Shown here: piece after piece, positions 18,888-29,025 of the stretch
How the letters are laid out: every line of letters starts with the position of its first letter
Position numbering within the stretch: the first letter of the stretch is position 1
NCBI RefSeq assembly: GCF_002964975.1
Contig: NZ_PSZM01000045.1
Coordinates: forward strand, 1 to 64,000
Direction of reading: 5' to 3'
DNA: 64,000 nt
Origin: Apibacter adventoris
GTDB taxonomy: Bacteria > Bacteroidota > Bacteroidia > Flavobacteriales > Weeksellaceae
Translations under genes and position numbers: made by a program
The notes under the pieces: model-generated
The model's input: only the letters and a program-made list of their open reading frames with translations
What the model was told of the DNA's origin: nothing
Database searches by the model: none

Positions 18888-20027
18888 ATGAAATTAAACA
18901 AAATACGAATTATTGCTCTATTAATCTCTGGAGCTATAATTTTAGGTTCATGTGGAGGTGATGAAAAAAATAAAGCTGCTGCCGCTGCTGCCGGAAAGCA
19001 AAGTCAAGTTTTACCCTATCCTGTAAAAGTTGTTACTTCTCAAACTGCTGTTTTGGAAAATGATTATCCTGCTACCATAAAAGGTAAAGAAGATATAGAA
19101 ATAAGACCTATGGTAGAAGGATTTATTAAATCCATAGAGGTAGATGAAGGTTCTGTTGTGAGAAAAGGTCAACTTTTATTTACCCTTGATTTTCCTCAAT
19201 ATACTCAAAATATACGAAATGCAGAAGCTGCTATAAAAACAGCAGTAGCAGAAGTCAATAATGCTGAAATGGAAGTGGAAAAAGTACAACCTCTAGTGCA
19301 AAAAGGAATTGTTAGTAAATATCAATTACAAGCAGCTCAATATGCACTCCAGGTTAAAAGAGCTGCTTTAAATCAGGCACAAACTCAGTTAGCTAATGCT
19401 CGCATTAACCAAAACTATACTTATATTACAAGTCCTGTCAATGGAGTTGTAGGTTCTATTCCTTTAAGATTAGGAAGCTTTGTTAATAGTTCCTATGTAT
19501 TAACTACAGTAGCTAATACTTCTAATGTATATGTTTATTTTTCAATGAATGAAAAACAACTACTGGATTTCTTGAAAGATAAACCAGGATCTACTCAAGC
19601 TGAAAAAATACGAAGAGCAGAACCTGTAAAACTTATTCTTTCAGATGGAACTGAATATATAGAAAAAGGTAAAATTGAAACTATCAGCGGTATAGTCAAT
19701 ACAGGTACCGGATCAGCTAATTTTAGAGCCAACTTTGAAAATCCGCAAGGATTACTAAGAAGTGGTTCAACAGGGTCTATAAGAATACCTGTAACTATAA
19801 ATAATGCATTGGTAATTCCACAAAAAGCTACATTTGAATTACAAGGACAAACATTTGCTTATGTAGTTCAAAGTAATAATATAGTAAAACAAACTAGTAT
19901 TACTGTTACTCCTCTTACAGATGGTCAGTCATTCATAGTAAATTCAGGATTAAAAGAAAATGACAAAATTGTTGTAAACAATATACAAAATCTTAAAGAT
20001 GGAGATCAAATTAAACCTCAACTATAA
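18888..20027 (+). CDS. RND efflux periplasmic adaptor (AcrA/MexA type) lipoprotein
   Basis: Membrane-fusion protein of 379 residues, linking an RND pump to its outer-membrane channel. Lipobox LGSC with Cys22, followed by an Ala-rich stretch. Seen: lipoyl half-motifs (VEGFIKSIEVDEGSVVRKGQLLF and ITSPVNGVVGSI), a coiled-coil hairpin around 90-160 with NAEAAIKTAVAEVNNAE, and the beta-barrel region. Part of a three-gene efflux operon with 45-bp and 40-bp gaps. Confidence 0.95.
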   Translation: MKLNKIRIIALLISGAIILGSCGGDEKNKAAAAAAGKQSQVLPYPVKVVTSQTAVLENDYPATIKGKEDIEIRPMVEGFIKSIEVDEGSVVRKGQLLFTLDFPQYTQNIRNAEAAIKTAVAEVNNAEMEVEKVQPLVQKGIVSKYQLQAAQYALQVKRAALNQAQTQLANARINQNYTYITSPVNGVVGSIPLRLGSFVNSSYVLTTVANTSNVYVYFSMNEKQLLDFLKDKPGSTQAEKIRRAEPVKLILSDGTEYIEKGKIETISGIVNTGTGSANFRANFENPQGLLRSGSTGSIRIPVTINNALVIPQKATFELQGQTFAYVVQSNNIVKQTSITVTPLTDGQSFIVNSGLKENDKIVVNNIQNLKDGDQIKPQL

Positions 20028-20072
20028 TAATTATTAATCCTATTTCAATAATTATAAAATAAAAAATAGAAA

Positions 20073-23000
20073 ATGCTTAAGACATTCATTGAAAGACCTG
20101 TACTTTCTACAGTAATATCCATTATAATTGTAATATTGGGAATTATAGGGCTCGTAACTCTACCTGTATCCCAATATCCGGAAATTGCTCCCCCTACCGT
20201 TCAGGTAACAACCACTTATCCGGGAGCAAATGCGGATGTAGTAATGAAAAGTGTAATTATTCCCTTAGAAGAGCAAATCAACGGGGTAGAAAATATGACC
20301 TATATGACTTCCCGTGCAGGTAATGACGGGAGTGCTACAATTACCATTAACTTTAAGTCTGGTACTAATGCAGATATTGCGTCAGTAAACGTTCAAAATT
20401 TAGCCGCCCGTGCAAACAGCTTACTTCCTGCCGAAGTAACTCGACAAGGTGTAATTGTACAAAAAACACAAAGTAGTAACATTTTATATGTAGGTTTAAT
20501 AAGTAATAAACCAGAATATGATTCTAAATTTTTGCAGAATTATGCCAATATAAATATCCTTCCTCAAATTAAAAGAATCTCTGGTATTGGTGATGCTCAG
20601 GCTAGAGGAGCTAATACATATTCTATGAGAATCTGGTTAAAACCTGATGTAATGGCATCATATGGTATTACTCCAGATGATATAAGTGCTGTACTTGCAG
20701 AACAAAACTTAGAGGCTGCGCCAGGTACTATAGGGCAAAATAGTAACCAAACTTTTGAATATACTCTAAAATATACCGGTAGACTAGTTACTGCTAAACA
20801 ATTTGAAAATATGGTAATCAAATCTTTACCTAATGGAGATGTTCTTAGGGTTAAAGACATTGCCAAGGTAGAGGTAGGATCAGAAATGTATAATATAACT
20901 ACCAGTATAGACAGAAAACCTTCTGTTGTAATAAGTATTGCCCAGACTGCCGGATCGAATGCGCAAGAAATCATAAAAAACGTAGAATCTACTTTAAAAG
21001 AAGCTGAAAAACTATATCCTAAAGGAATAGAAACAGTATATTTAATGAACGCTAATGACTTTTTGGATGCTTCTATAGAAAAAGTAATCCATACACTGGT
21101 AGAAGCCTTTATTTTAGTATTTATTGTGATTTTGGTGTTCTTACAAGATTTCCGTTCCACATTAATTCCTGCAATATCCGTTATTGTGGCTATTGTCGGT
21201 ACATTCTTCTTCTTATCATTATTTGGATTTACTATTAATATTCTAACTTTATTTGCATTAGTACTAGCCATCGGTATTGTGGTGGACGATGCTATTGTGG
21301 TCGTCGAGGCAGTGCATGCCAAACTTGAATCTGGTATGAAGGATGCTAAAAAAGCTTCTTTACATGCTATGGATGAAATAGCCGGAGCTATAGTTTCTAT
21401 TACATTGGTTATGTCTGCGGTTTTTATACCAGTAAGTTTTATTAGTGGTACTTCTGGAGTTTTTTATAAACAATTTGGTCTTACATTAGCTATCTCAATT
21501 ATTCTTTCTGCTATTAATGCATTAACATTAAGTCCTGCCCTTTGTGCTGTTTTCTTAAAACCCCATGCAGAAGATGAACATGAAAAGAAAAAGGGAGTGG
21601 TCCAAAAATTAAAAGATGGATTTAATACGGCTTTTGATGGTATGACCGCTAAATATAAATCGATTTTAACTTGGACATCTCATTTAAAATGGAGTGTATT
21701 TGTAATCATAGGAATTTTTGTAGGGTTGTTATATTTTCTAATGAAAACTACTCCTACAGACTTTGTTCCTCAGGAAGATAGTGGATTCATTATGTGCGAT
21801 ATAGCTCTACCACCTGCTTCTTCTCTAGAAAGATCAACAGAAATAGGTAATCAGGTAGTTAATGTTGCTTCCAGAATTAGTACCATTGAGCATATAGCTC
21901 AACTTAATGGTATTAGCTTCATAAGTGGTACCGGAGATAATTATTCTACAGTTCTTATTAAATTAAAACCATGGTCAGAAAGACCAAAAACTGAAATTAA
22001 TAAAGTTGTAGGAGAATTATTTATGAAAACTGCTTCCATTCAGGGGGGGAAAATCATATTCTTTGGAGCTCCTACCTTACAAGGATTTGGTATATCTAAT
22101 GGATTTGAATTTCAGTTACAAGACCGTACAGGTGGAAATATAAATAAATTCTTTGAAGTAAGTAACAAGTTTTTAGGAGCGTTAAATCAACGACCTGAAA
22201 TTATGTATGCAACCAGCTCTTTTAACCCTAATTTTCCTCAATACCAGATCACAGTAAATGTTGCTAAAGTTAAACAGGCTGGGTTAACAGTTAACAATAT
22301 ACTTAATGCACTTCAAGGTTATATTGGAGGTGTATATGCTTCTAATTACAATGAATTTGGTAAACAATATAAAGTAATGATTCAAGCAGATCCAATATAC
22401 AGGAAAAACCTTACTGATTTAAATGGAATGTATGTAAGAAATTCAAATGGTGAAATGGCTCCTATCTCTGCTTTTATTACTTTAAATAGAGTTTACGGTC
22501 CTCAGGCACTAGAAAGGTTTAATATGTATCAATCCATCCCAGTAAACGGTGCACCTAAAGCCGGATATAGCCCAGGAGATGCAATTAAAGCCATACAGGA
22601 AGTTGCTGCTCAAACATTGCCTGAAGGCTATTCTTTCGATTATTCTGGAATGACTCGGGAACAAGTTTTAAACAGTGGTTCTCAAACAGTATATATCTTT
22701 ATTCTTTGTTTAATTTTCGTTTATTTTCTATTATCAGCATTATACGAAAGTTACATCGTACCTTTATCTGTAATTATATCATTACCTATCGGATTAGCTG
22801 GTTCATTCATCTTTGCAAAAATATTTAACATTACAAATAATATATATCTGCAAATAAGTTTAATTATGTTAATTGGATTATTAGCTAAAAACTCCATTTT
22901 GATTGTCGAATATGCCGTGCAAAGAAGGGCTCAAGGAATGTCTATTACAGAAGCTGCGATTAATGGAGCAGAAGCACGTCTTAGACCGATATTGATGACC

Positions 23001-23234
23001 TCATTCGCATTTATTTTAGGTTTATTACCCCTTATGATGGCTTCGGGTGCGGGTGCTGCAGGAAATAGATCTATCGGTACAGCCGCTGTTGGTGGAATGT
23101 TGATAGGAACTATTATAGGACTTATTGTTACTCCGATGTTATTTGTTATATTCCAAAGTTTACAGGAACGATTTACATCTAAACCTGTAGAAATAACTGT
23201 TTCGGATGATGATGATGATGATTTATTAAAATAA
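20073..23234 (+). CDS. RND multidrug efflux pump, HAE1 family (AcrB type)
   Basis: Inner-membrane proton-driven efflux transporter of 1053 residues, the normal HAE1 length. Seen: the N-terminal FIERPVLSTVISIIIVILG membrane helix, the paired Asp proton-relay motif GIVVDDAIVVVEAV, the duplicated 12-helix layout with two large periplasmic loops, and GLLAKNSILIVEYA in the second half. It ends in a run of six Asp. Substrates cannot be read from sequence; the MarR regulators suggest xenobiotics. Confidence 0.96.
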   Translation: MLKTFIERPVLSTVISIIIVILGIIGLVTLPVSQYPEIAPPTVQVTTTYPGANADVVMKSVIIPLEEQINGVENMTYMTSRAGNDGSATITINFKSGTNADIASVNVQNLAARANSLLPAEVTRQGVIVQKTQSSNILYVGLISNKPEYDSKFLQNYANINILPQIKRISGIGDAQARGANTYSMRIWLKPDVMASYGITPDDISAVLAEQNLEAAPGTIGQNSNQTFEYTLKYTGRLVTAKQFENMVIKSLPNGDVLRVKDIAKVEVGSEMYNITTSIDRKPSVVISIAQTAGSNAQEIIKNVESTLKEAEKLYPKGIETVYLMNANDFLDASIEKVIHTLVEAFILVFIVILVFLQDFRSTLIPAISVIVAIVGTFFFLSLFGFTINILTLFALVLAIGIVVDDAIVVVEAVHAKLESGMKDAKKASLHAMDEIAGAIVSITLVMSAVFIPVSFISGTSGVFYKQFGLTLAISIILSAINALTLSPALCAVFLKPHAEDEHEKKKGVVQKLKDGFNTAFDGMTAKYKSILTWTSHLKWSVFVIIGIFVGLLYFLMKTTPTDFVPQEDSGFIMCDIALPPASSLERSTEIGNQVVNVASRISTIEHIAQLNGISFISGTGDNYSTVLIKLKPWSERPKTEINKVVGELFMKTASIQGGKIIFFGAPTLQGFGISNGFEFQLQDRTGGNINKFFEVSNKFLGALNQRPEIMYATSSFNPNFPQYQITVNVAKVKQAGLTVNNILNALQGYIGGVYASNYNEFGKQYKVMIQADPIYRKNLTDLNGMYVRNSNGEMAPISAFITLNRVYGPQALERFNMYQSIPVNGAPKAGYSPGDAIKAIQEVAAQTLPEGYSFDYSGMTREQVLNSGSQTVYIFILCLIFVYFLLSALYESYIVPLSVIISLPIGLAGSFIFAKIFNITNNIYLQISLIMLIGLLAKNSILIVEYAVQRRAQGMSITEAAINGAEARLRPILMTSFAFILGLLPLMMASGAGAAGNRSIGTAAVGGMLIGTIIGLIVTPMLFVIFQSLQERFTSKPVEITVSDDDDDDLLK

Positions 23235-23274
23235 TGACAGAATACAGAGTATAAAACCAAAAGATAATAATAGA

Positions 23275-24663
23275 ATGAAAATTCAAACAACAAAATATAT
23301 ATCGACCTTAATGCTATCTCTGTTATTAGCATCATGTGTCACTTCTAAATATGAAACTCCTAATATTATTGACAACAAATTATATCGAGATTCAAATTCA
23401 ACAGATAGTACTTCAATAGCCGATATTTCCTGGAAAAATTATTTTCAAGATGCAACTCTTCAAAGTTTGATTGATGAAGGTTTAAAAAATAATTATGATT
23501 TACAAATTGCTACGGCAAGAATTAAGCAAACAGAAGCGAACTTATCATCTGCTAAATTAGGTCAGTTACCTACTTTAGATCTGGGAGCACAATATTCTTC
23601 TAGTAAATTAAATGATGTACAAGGAAACGGTATAACAACTCATAGTGATGTTTTTCAGTTAAGTGCTAGCGCCAGCTGGGAATTAGATATATGGGGAAAA
23701 CTAAATAGTAATAAAAAGTCTGCATTAGCTACTTACCTTCAGAGCGAAGCTTACAAAAGAGTGGTACAAACTTCTTTAGTGGCTAATATTGCATCTAATT
23801 ATTATTCTCTATTAGCATTGGATAAACAATTGGAAATTACTAACAGTACAATAGAACTATTGAAAGAAAATGTGGTTACCATGCAATATCTTAAAGATGC
23901 TGATATTACTACAGGTGCTGCTGTTGAACAGAGTAAAGCTTTATTATATTCAACACAAGTAACGGTTCCGGATTTGGAAAAAAGTATTAGAGAAATGGAA
24001 AATTCTATTTGCTTATTATTAGGAAGAGAACCTGGAAGAATAGAGAGAACTACTATAGCTCAACAGCCTATTCCTACTGAACTAAAATATGGAGTACCTG
24101 CTCAATTACTTTCTAAAAGACCGGATGTTCAAATGTATGAATATGCATATAGAGCCGCTTTTGAAAATACAAATATTTCAAAAGCCTCCTTATATCCTTC
24201 TCTAACTATAACCGGAGCAGCAGGTTATTCTACTCTTAATAATTTAGATCATTTCTTTGACTATTCCAGTTTATTTGCTAACGTAGTTGGAGGGTTAACC
24301 CAACCAATATTTAATCAGAAAAAGCTTAGAAATCAACTAAAAATGAATCAGGCTAAACAAGAGGAAGCTTTAATTAATTTTAAAAACTCTGTTTTAAATG
24401 CCGGTAATGAAGTTTCTAATGCTTTATTTGCTTATACTTCTGCAAAAAGTAAAGATAAGAATCGAGGATTACAGGTAGAATCACTAATTAAATCTGTTGA
24501 TTATACCAAAGAATTGTTAGCTTATAGTAATGCTAATTATACAGAGGTATTGGATGCTGAAGAAAACTTATTAAGTGCCCAACTTAATCAAGTTAATGAT
24601 AAATTGCAACAGTTAAAAGCTTCTGTAGATTTATATAGAGCTTTAGGCGGTGGAGTTAATTAA
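23275..24663 (+). CDS. Outer-membrane efflux lipoprotein (NodT/OprM type)
   Basis: TolC-like outer-membrane channel of 462 residues with a lipobox at Cys21 (LLASC). Two internal OEP repeats can be seen, with the family landmarks ISWKNYFQD, LDIWGKL, LLLGREPG, KRPDVQMYEY and YPSLTITG. Last gene of the efflux operon, closed by the hairpin at 24691-24722. Confidence 0.95.
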   Translation: MKIQTTKYISTLMLSLLLASCVTSKYETPNIIDNKLYRDSNSTDSTSIADISWKNYFQDATLQSLIDEGLKNNYDLQIATARIKQTEANLSSAKLGQLPTLDLGAQYSSSKLNDVQGNGITTHSDVFQLSASASWELDIWGKLNSNKKSALATYLQSEAYKRVVQTSLVANIASNYYSLLALDKQLEITNSTIELLKENVVTMQYLKDADITTGAAVEQSKALLYSTQVTVPDLEKSIREMENSICLLLGREPGRIERTTIAQQPIPTELKYGVPAQLLSKRPDVQMYEYAYRAAFENTNISKASLYPSLTITGAAGYSTLNNLDHFFDYSSLFANVVGGLTQPIFNQKKLRNQLKMNQAKQEEALINFKNSVLNAGNEVSNALFAYTSAKSKDKNRGLQVESLIKSVDYTKELLAYSNANYTEVLDAEENLLSAQLNQVNDKLQQLKASVDLYRALGGGVN

Positions 24664-24690
24664 AAAATTTAATTTTTCTCTCTTATAAAT

Positions 24691-24722
24691 AAAAAAGCAG
24701 GCATTTATATGTCTGCTTTTTT
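24691..24722. terminator. Bidirectional terminator between efflux operon and rsgA
   Basis: Hairpin AAAAAGCAGGCAT / ATGTCTGCTTTTT with a 4-nt loop and one G-U pair, with T-runs in both directions. It lies between convergent genes. Confidence 0.85.
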
Positions 24723-24727
24723 GCTAT

Positions 24728-25648
24728 TTATTTTATATTCAATTCTTCCATTAGTTTTAAATAATGTAAATATCGTTTGCTTGATATCAAATTATCTTTG
24801 ACTGCCTCTACTACCGCACATCCTGGTTCGTTAATATGAAGACAGTTATTAAACTTACAAAATTCTCTGTACTTAAAAATCTCAGGAAAATAATCTTGTA
24901 ATTCTTCTCTATCAATATCTACTAATTCAAATTCTTTTATCCCAGGAATATCAATAATTTGCCCTCCAAAATCCCAATCATACATTTGAGCAAATGTGGT
25001 AGTGTGTTTCCCTTTATCATCATATTCAGAAATAACAGATGTTTTTAAATTCAATTGCGGTTGTAATGCATTTATTGTTGAAGTTTTACCACTTCCTGAA
25101 TGACCTGAAAAAACTACAGTTTTATTCTTTATTTTTTCTTTTAAAATATCAATATTAATTTTTTTTTCAGCAGAAATTTCCAAAGTATCATATCCAATAT
25201 TTTTGTATAATAGATCTATTTCATTTAAACTTAGCATTTCCTGAACAGATAATAAATCTATTTTATTGAAAATAATTAAAACAGGAATTTGATAGGCTTC
25301 ACAGGTAATCAAAAAACGATTAAGAAAGCCTAAAGAGGTAACTGGTTTTTTTAATGTAAACAGTATACATGCTAAATCTACATTTGAAGCTAATATGTGG
25401 GTCTCTTTAGATAGATTGACAGATTTTCTTATCAGATAATTTTTCCTTGCATATATTTTTGTTACCCACGCAATATCATTATTTTCTAGTTCATAATCAA
25501 CTAAATCCCCTACAGCTAAAGGATTTGTATTTCTTATTTTTTCTTTTTTAAATTTACCTCTAATACGTGCTTCATATATATTTTGTGTTATAACATCTTT
25601 TAATATATACCAACTCCCTGTGGATTTAACTACTGTTGCCTTATTCAT
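24728..25648 (-). CDS. rsgA: Ribosome small-subunit-dependent GTPase A
   Basis: RsgA (YjeQ) of 306 residues, a checkpoint GTPase of 30S assembly. Seen: the N-terminal OB fold, the circularly permuted GTPase order NKID (G4), then GHSGSGKTS (G1), then DIPGIKEF (G3), and the C-terminal zinc-binding region C-x5-C-x-H-x4-GC. The ATG at 25648 was chosen; the upstream ATG at 25672 would lie inside the terminator hairpin of the preceding gene. Confidence 0.95.
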   Translation of the reverse strand: MNKATVVKSTGSWYILKDVITQNIYEARIRGKFKKEKIRNTNPLAVGDLVDYELENNDIAWVTKIYARKNYLIRKSVNLSKETHILASNVDLACILFTLKKPVTSLGFLNRFLITCEAYQIPVLIIFNKIDLLSVQEMLSLNEIDLLYKNIGYDTLEISAEKKINIDILKEKIKNKTVVFSGHSGSGKTSTINALQPQLNLKTSVISEYDDKGKHTTTFAQMYDWDFGGQIIDIPGIKEFELVDIDREELQDYFPEIFKYREFCKFNNCLHINEPGCAVVEAVKDNLISSKRYLHYLKLMEELNIK

Positions 25649-25662
25649 TCTAAAAAATATAA

Positions 25663-25686
25663 AATGCATCATAAATATGATGCATT
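25663..25686 (-). terminator. Terminator after DAHP synthase/chorismate mutase
   Basis: Perfect 10-bp inverted repeat (AATGCATCAT / ATGATGCATT) with a 4-nt loop, followed on the minus strand by TTTTATATTTTTT. It lies between the fusion gene and rsgA and argues against the longer rsgA start. Confidence 0.75.
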
Positions 25687-25714
25687 AAAAAAGATTAAAA
25701 AATACATTTTTATT

Positions 25715-26794
25715 TTATTTATCTTCCATTATTTGATTTTGTAAATCAACGGATTCTTTATGTATTGCCACTAATAAATATTCTAAAAATTCTTTTGATA
25801 ACCCCATTCTTTCCCCATTTCTCATCGCTAATTTCTTTAGTACATTCCACCTATCTGGCTGAAAAATAGCTACATTATGTTCTTTCTTTAATTGTCCTAT
25901 TTTTTTTGCAACTTCCATTCTTGAAGCTAACAAACCTAATAATTGATTATCTAATTCATCAATTTCCCCTCTATATCTGTTTAATTTTGAAGAAAAATCA
26001 TTTGACGTATCATTTTTCTTTCTTAATGTTATATCTACAAGTATTTTTTTTAATTCTTCCGGTGTAATCTGTTGTTTTGCATCACTCCAAGCCTCATCAG
26101 GATTACAATGAGTTTCTACCATTAATCCATTATACTCGAGATTAAATGCTTGTTGGGCTACTTCCTGAATTAAATCTCTTCTTCCTGTAATATGAGAAGG
26201 ATCACAAATTAAAGGTATATTCGGAAAACGATCTTTCAATTCTAAAGCAATTTGCCATTGAGGATTATTTCTATATTTGGATTTATTATGTGAGGAAAAA
26301 CCTCTATGGATTACTCCTAATTTTTTAATTCCTTGTGCTGCTAATCTTTCTAATGCTCCTATCCATAGATCTAAATCTGGATTTACAGGGTTTTTTACTA
26401 ATACGATTTTATCTGTATCTCTTAAAGCTTCAGCAATTTCCTGTACTGTGAATGGATTAACTGTAGAACGGGCTCCTATCCATAAATAATCTACATCAAA
26501 TTCTAATGCTAATTTTGCATGAGAGGCATTTGCTATTTCCGTTGCAATAGGTATTTTATACTCATCTTTAACTTTTTTTAACCAATTTAAGCCAATAGCT
26601 CCTACTCCTTCAAAACTTCCTGGTTTAGTCCTTGGTTTCCAAATACCTGCTCGAAAAACCTGCATATACTCTTTATCTAATCTTTCTGCTATATCCATTA
26701 CCTGTTTTTCACTTTCGGCACTGCAGGGTCCTGTAATAACTAACGGTTTTTCAAATTGGCTAATCCAATCTTGTTTTATATCCTGTATATTCAT
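25715..26794 (-). CDS. Bifunctional DAHP synthase / chorismate mutase
   Basis: Fusion of 359 residues that carries out the first step of the shikimate pathway and the first step of the Phe/Tyr branch. Residues 1-260 form the type I-beta DAHP synthase (ITGPCSAES, FRAGIWKPRTKPGSFEG, VIHRGFSSH, CDPSHITG). From about 270 there is an AroQ-type chorismate mutase (YRGEIDELDNQLLGLLASRMEVAKKIG). This domain order is usual in Bacteroidota and allows feedback control through the mutase domain (known for the family). Confidence 0.95.
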   Translation of the reverse strand: MNIQDIKQDWISQFEKPLVITGPCSAESEKQVMDIAERLDKEYMQVFRAGIWKPRTKPGSFEGVGAIGLNWLKKVKDEYKIPIATEIANASHAKLALEFDVDYLWIGARSTVNPFTVQEIAEALRDTDKIVLVKNPVNPDLDLWIGALERLAAQGIKKLGVIHRGFSSHNKSKYRNNPQWQIALELKDRFPNIPLICDPSHITGRRDLIQEVAQQAFNLEYNGLMVETHCNPDEAWSDAKQQITPEELKKILVDITLRKKNDTSNDFSSKLNRYRGEIDELDNQLLGLLASRMEVAKKIGQLKKEHNVAIFQPDRWNVLKKLAMRNGERMGLSKEFLEYLLVAIHKESVDLQNQIMEDK

Positions 26795-27027
26795 ATATAG
26801 ATTTGTATAATATAAATTTTCTAATGACTTCGTAAATCTATAAATTATTTTGTTATTATCTCACTAATGTTGATATTTTTTACTTATTTTGTATTAAAAA
26901 TAAAATAGATTTTTTCTTATAATTAATGCAATTTTTTAAACTCTTTTCCTTTTTAAATAATGTCTCTGTTCCTCATATTTTTTAAATTAAAAGTAATTAG
27001 TAGTAATTTTACATTTTAATTCTTTTT

Positions 27028-27876
27028 ATGAAAGAAGTCTTTATAAGCATAATTTTTAATGTTGGGGTAAGCATTTTATTAAAAATATCAGGAAATAAAA
27101 GATATAATAATAATTTGATGCAAATTATAACTTATAATTATTTATTTTCCGCCATTTTTTGCTATTGTCTTTATCCTGTCAATATAAAAAATTTAGATTA
27201 TAGCAACGCTCCTTGGTTTATATTTATAAGTTTGAGTTTTTTAATGCCTTTTTTATTTATTATTATAGGTAAATGTATAAAATCTATAGGAATTGCCAAA
27301 ACAGATATTGCCCAAAGAATGTCGTTGCTAATTACTATTTTATCTGCTTTTTTATTTTTTAAAGAAAGTTATACTTTAATAAAGTTGCTGGGTTTGTCAA
27401 TAGGTTTCTTTTCTATTTTCTTTATATTCCATACCTCACAAAAAAATAATAAGCAATCCAATCAATGGTTTTTACCTCTTATAATTTTTTTAGGGCTCGG
27501 ACTGGTAAATATTTTATACAAACTAATTTCTTCTAATCTGAATTTTACTTTCACAACCTCTTCTTTATTTATTTTTTCAGGTTCTTTTATTTTTAGTCTT
27601 ATTTTCAACATTATTGAAAAACAAAAATTTCAAATAATTAATATTTTTTGGGGATTAGGATTAAGCATATTAAACTTTGGTAATGTTATTTTTTATTTAA
27701 AGGCTCATGTAGCTCTAAAAAATAACCCATCTATTGTTTTTGCAACTATGAATTTAGGGGTAATAATTTTAGGAAGTTTAATTGGTATAGTCTTTTTTAA
27801 AGAAAAAATGAGTAAACTGAATTATTTTGGTTTAGCTCTTGCCTTGCTTTCTATTTTAACAATTACTTTATTGTAA
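27028..27876 (+). CDS. EamA-like (DMT superfamily) transporter
   Basis: Integral membrane protein of 282 residues with about ten hydrophobic helices in two similar halves, each ending in a short charged loop (FKES, FKEKMSKLN), as in the drug/metabolite transporter superfamily. Substrate unknown. Monocistronic and convergent with the next gene, only 9 bp away. Confidence 0.8.
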   Translation: MKEVFISIIFNVGVSILLKISGNKRYNNNLMQIITYNYLFSAIFCYCLYPVNIKNLDYSNAPWFIFISLSFLMPFLFIIIGKCIKSIGIAKTDIAQRMSLLITILSAFLFFKESYTLIKLLGLSIGFFSIFFIFHTSQKNNKQSNQWFLPLIIFLGLGLVNILYKLISSNLNFTFTTSSLFIFSGSFIFSLIFNIIEKQKFQIINIFWGLGLSILNFGNVIFYLKAHVALKNNPSIVFATMNLGVIILGSLIGIVFFKEKMSKLNYFGLALALLSILTITLL

Positions 27877-27885
27877 ACAAATTAT

Positions 27886-28656
27886 TTATTGAGTAAAATC
27901 TTCAAATGCTCCTAACCCAAATAATGCAAAATCATATTTTACAGGATCCTCAGAATCAAATAAAGATAAATTATCCATTAACTCTGAAACAGCTTTCCAA
28001 TCATTTTGCTTTCTTTGTATAAGATCTAATTTCCTTGCTACATTTCCGGAATGTACATCTAAAGGACAAACTAATTGAGACGGTGAAATGGTATTCCAAA
28101 TACCTAAATCAACGCCTTTATTATCTTTTCTAACCATCCAACGAAGAAACATATTTATTCTCTTAGCTGAAGAATTTTTAACCGGATTGCTGATATGCTT
28201 CTGAGTCCGGTCAAAATGTTGAAGTTCAAAAAATATATTCCTAAACCGTTCTATTAAGTAAAATGTATTTTTTTCTTGTTGCCTTGCCGCAAAAACATTT
28301 TCCAAACCTCCATAGTTTATATAAATATTTTTTAAAGACTTTATGAAAAACTGTAAATCTACTGAATTAAATGTTCTATGAATACTTCCGTTAATTTTTA
28401 ATAAATCCTTATTGGTATGATTTAAGACAAAATCATAAGGAGAATTATCCATAAATTCAATAATTCTATTAGCGTTTTTAATAATACTTTTTCTATTTCC
28501 CCATGCAATAGTAGCTGTTAAAAAACCTGCTATTTCAATATCTTCTTTTTTGGAAAAACGATGGGGAATCTGAATAGGGTCGGTATCTATAAATTTAATA
28601 TGATTATATTGTTCTACCTTTTCCTCTAAAAAAGATTTTAAATCACTTATAAACAT
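27886..28656 (-). CDS. TIGR02757 (DUF2400) family protein
   Basis: Cytosolic protein of 256 residues that matches my memory of the conserved Bacteroidota family TIGR02757. Seen: FLTATIAWGNRKSIIKNA, RINMFLRWMVRKDNKGVDLG and CPLDVHSGNVARKLDL. The helical CPLDVH..VAR region recalls helix-hairpin-helix DNA glycosylases, but this is inference and the biochemical function is not known to me. Followed on the same strand by ferredoxin and reductase genes upstream of it. Confidence 0.8.
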   Translation of the reverse strand: MFISDLKSFLEEKVEQYNHIKFIDTDPIQIPHRFSKKEDIEIAGFLTATIAWGNRKSIIKNANRIIEFMDNSPYDFVLNHTNKDLLKINGSIHRTFNSVDLQFFIKSLKNIYINYGGLENVFAARQQEKNTFYLIERFRNIFFELQHFDRTQKHISNPVKNSSAKRINMFLRWMVRKDNKGVDLGIWNTISPSQLVCPLDVHSGNVARKLDLIQRKQNDWKAVSELMDNLSLFDSEDPVKYDFALFGLGAFEDFTQ

Positions 28657-28673
28657 TCATTTATTTTACATTT

Positions 28674-29006
28674 TTATTTATCCGGGGCTATCTGAAATTC
28701 TAATCCGTTCATTTCTTGAGTTATAGGAATCTGGCATCCTAAACGGCTGTTATCTTTAACATAAAATGCCTCTGAAAGCATAGCCTCTTCCTCCTCCCCT
28801 TTTTCTGGCAATGAATCTTCTTTATTTATAATATATATCTGGCAGGAAGCACACATAGCCATTCCTCCACATATACCTATAGTCCCTTCAGGAGCCAGTT
28901 CATATGCCCTAATTAACTCCATTAAATTCATTGACATATCTGTAGGTGCTGCAACTGTATGTTTATTACCTTCTCTATCAATAACAGTAATATTAACGTC
29001 TGACAT
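28674..29006 (-). CDS. [2Fe-2S] ferredoxin
   Basis: Ferredoxin of 110 residues in the adrenodoxin-like class. Cluster ligands Cys46, Cys52, Cys55 and Cys91 in the spacing C-x5-C-x2-C-x35-C. It carries electrons in the cytosol. It lies 19 bp after the ferredoxin/thioredoxin-reductase-like flavoprotein, its probable electron donor. Confidence 0.93.
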   Translation of the reverse strand: MSDVNITVIDREGNKHTVAAPTDMSMNLMELIRAYELAPEGTIGICGGMAMCASCQIYIINKEDSLPEKGEEEEAMLSEAFYVKDNSRLGCQIPITQEMNGLEFQIAPDK

Positions 29007-29025
29007 GATAACTTTTTCTACTATT

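Noticed and set aside
20597-21322. Long open frame on the minus strand inside the efflux pump gene
   Set aside because: It is antisense to conserved transmembrane codons and has low-complexity Ser/Thr/Ile composition; it is a shadow of the pump gene.
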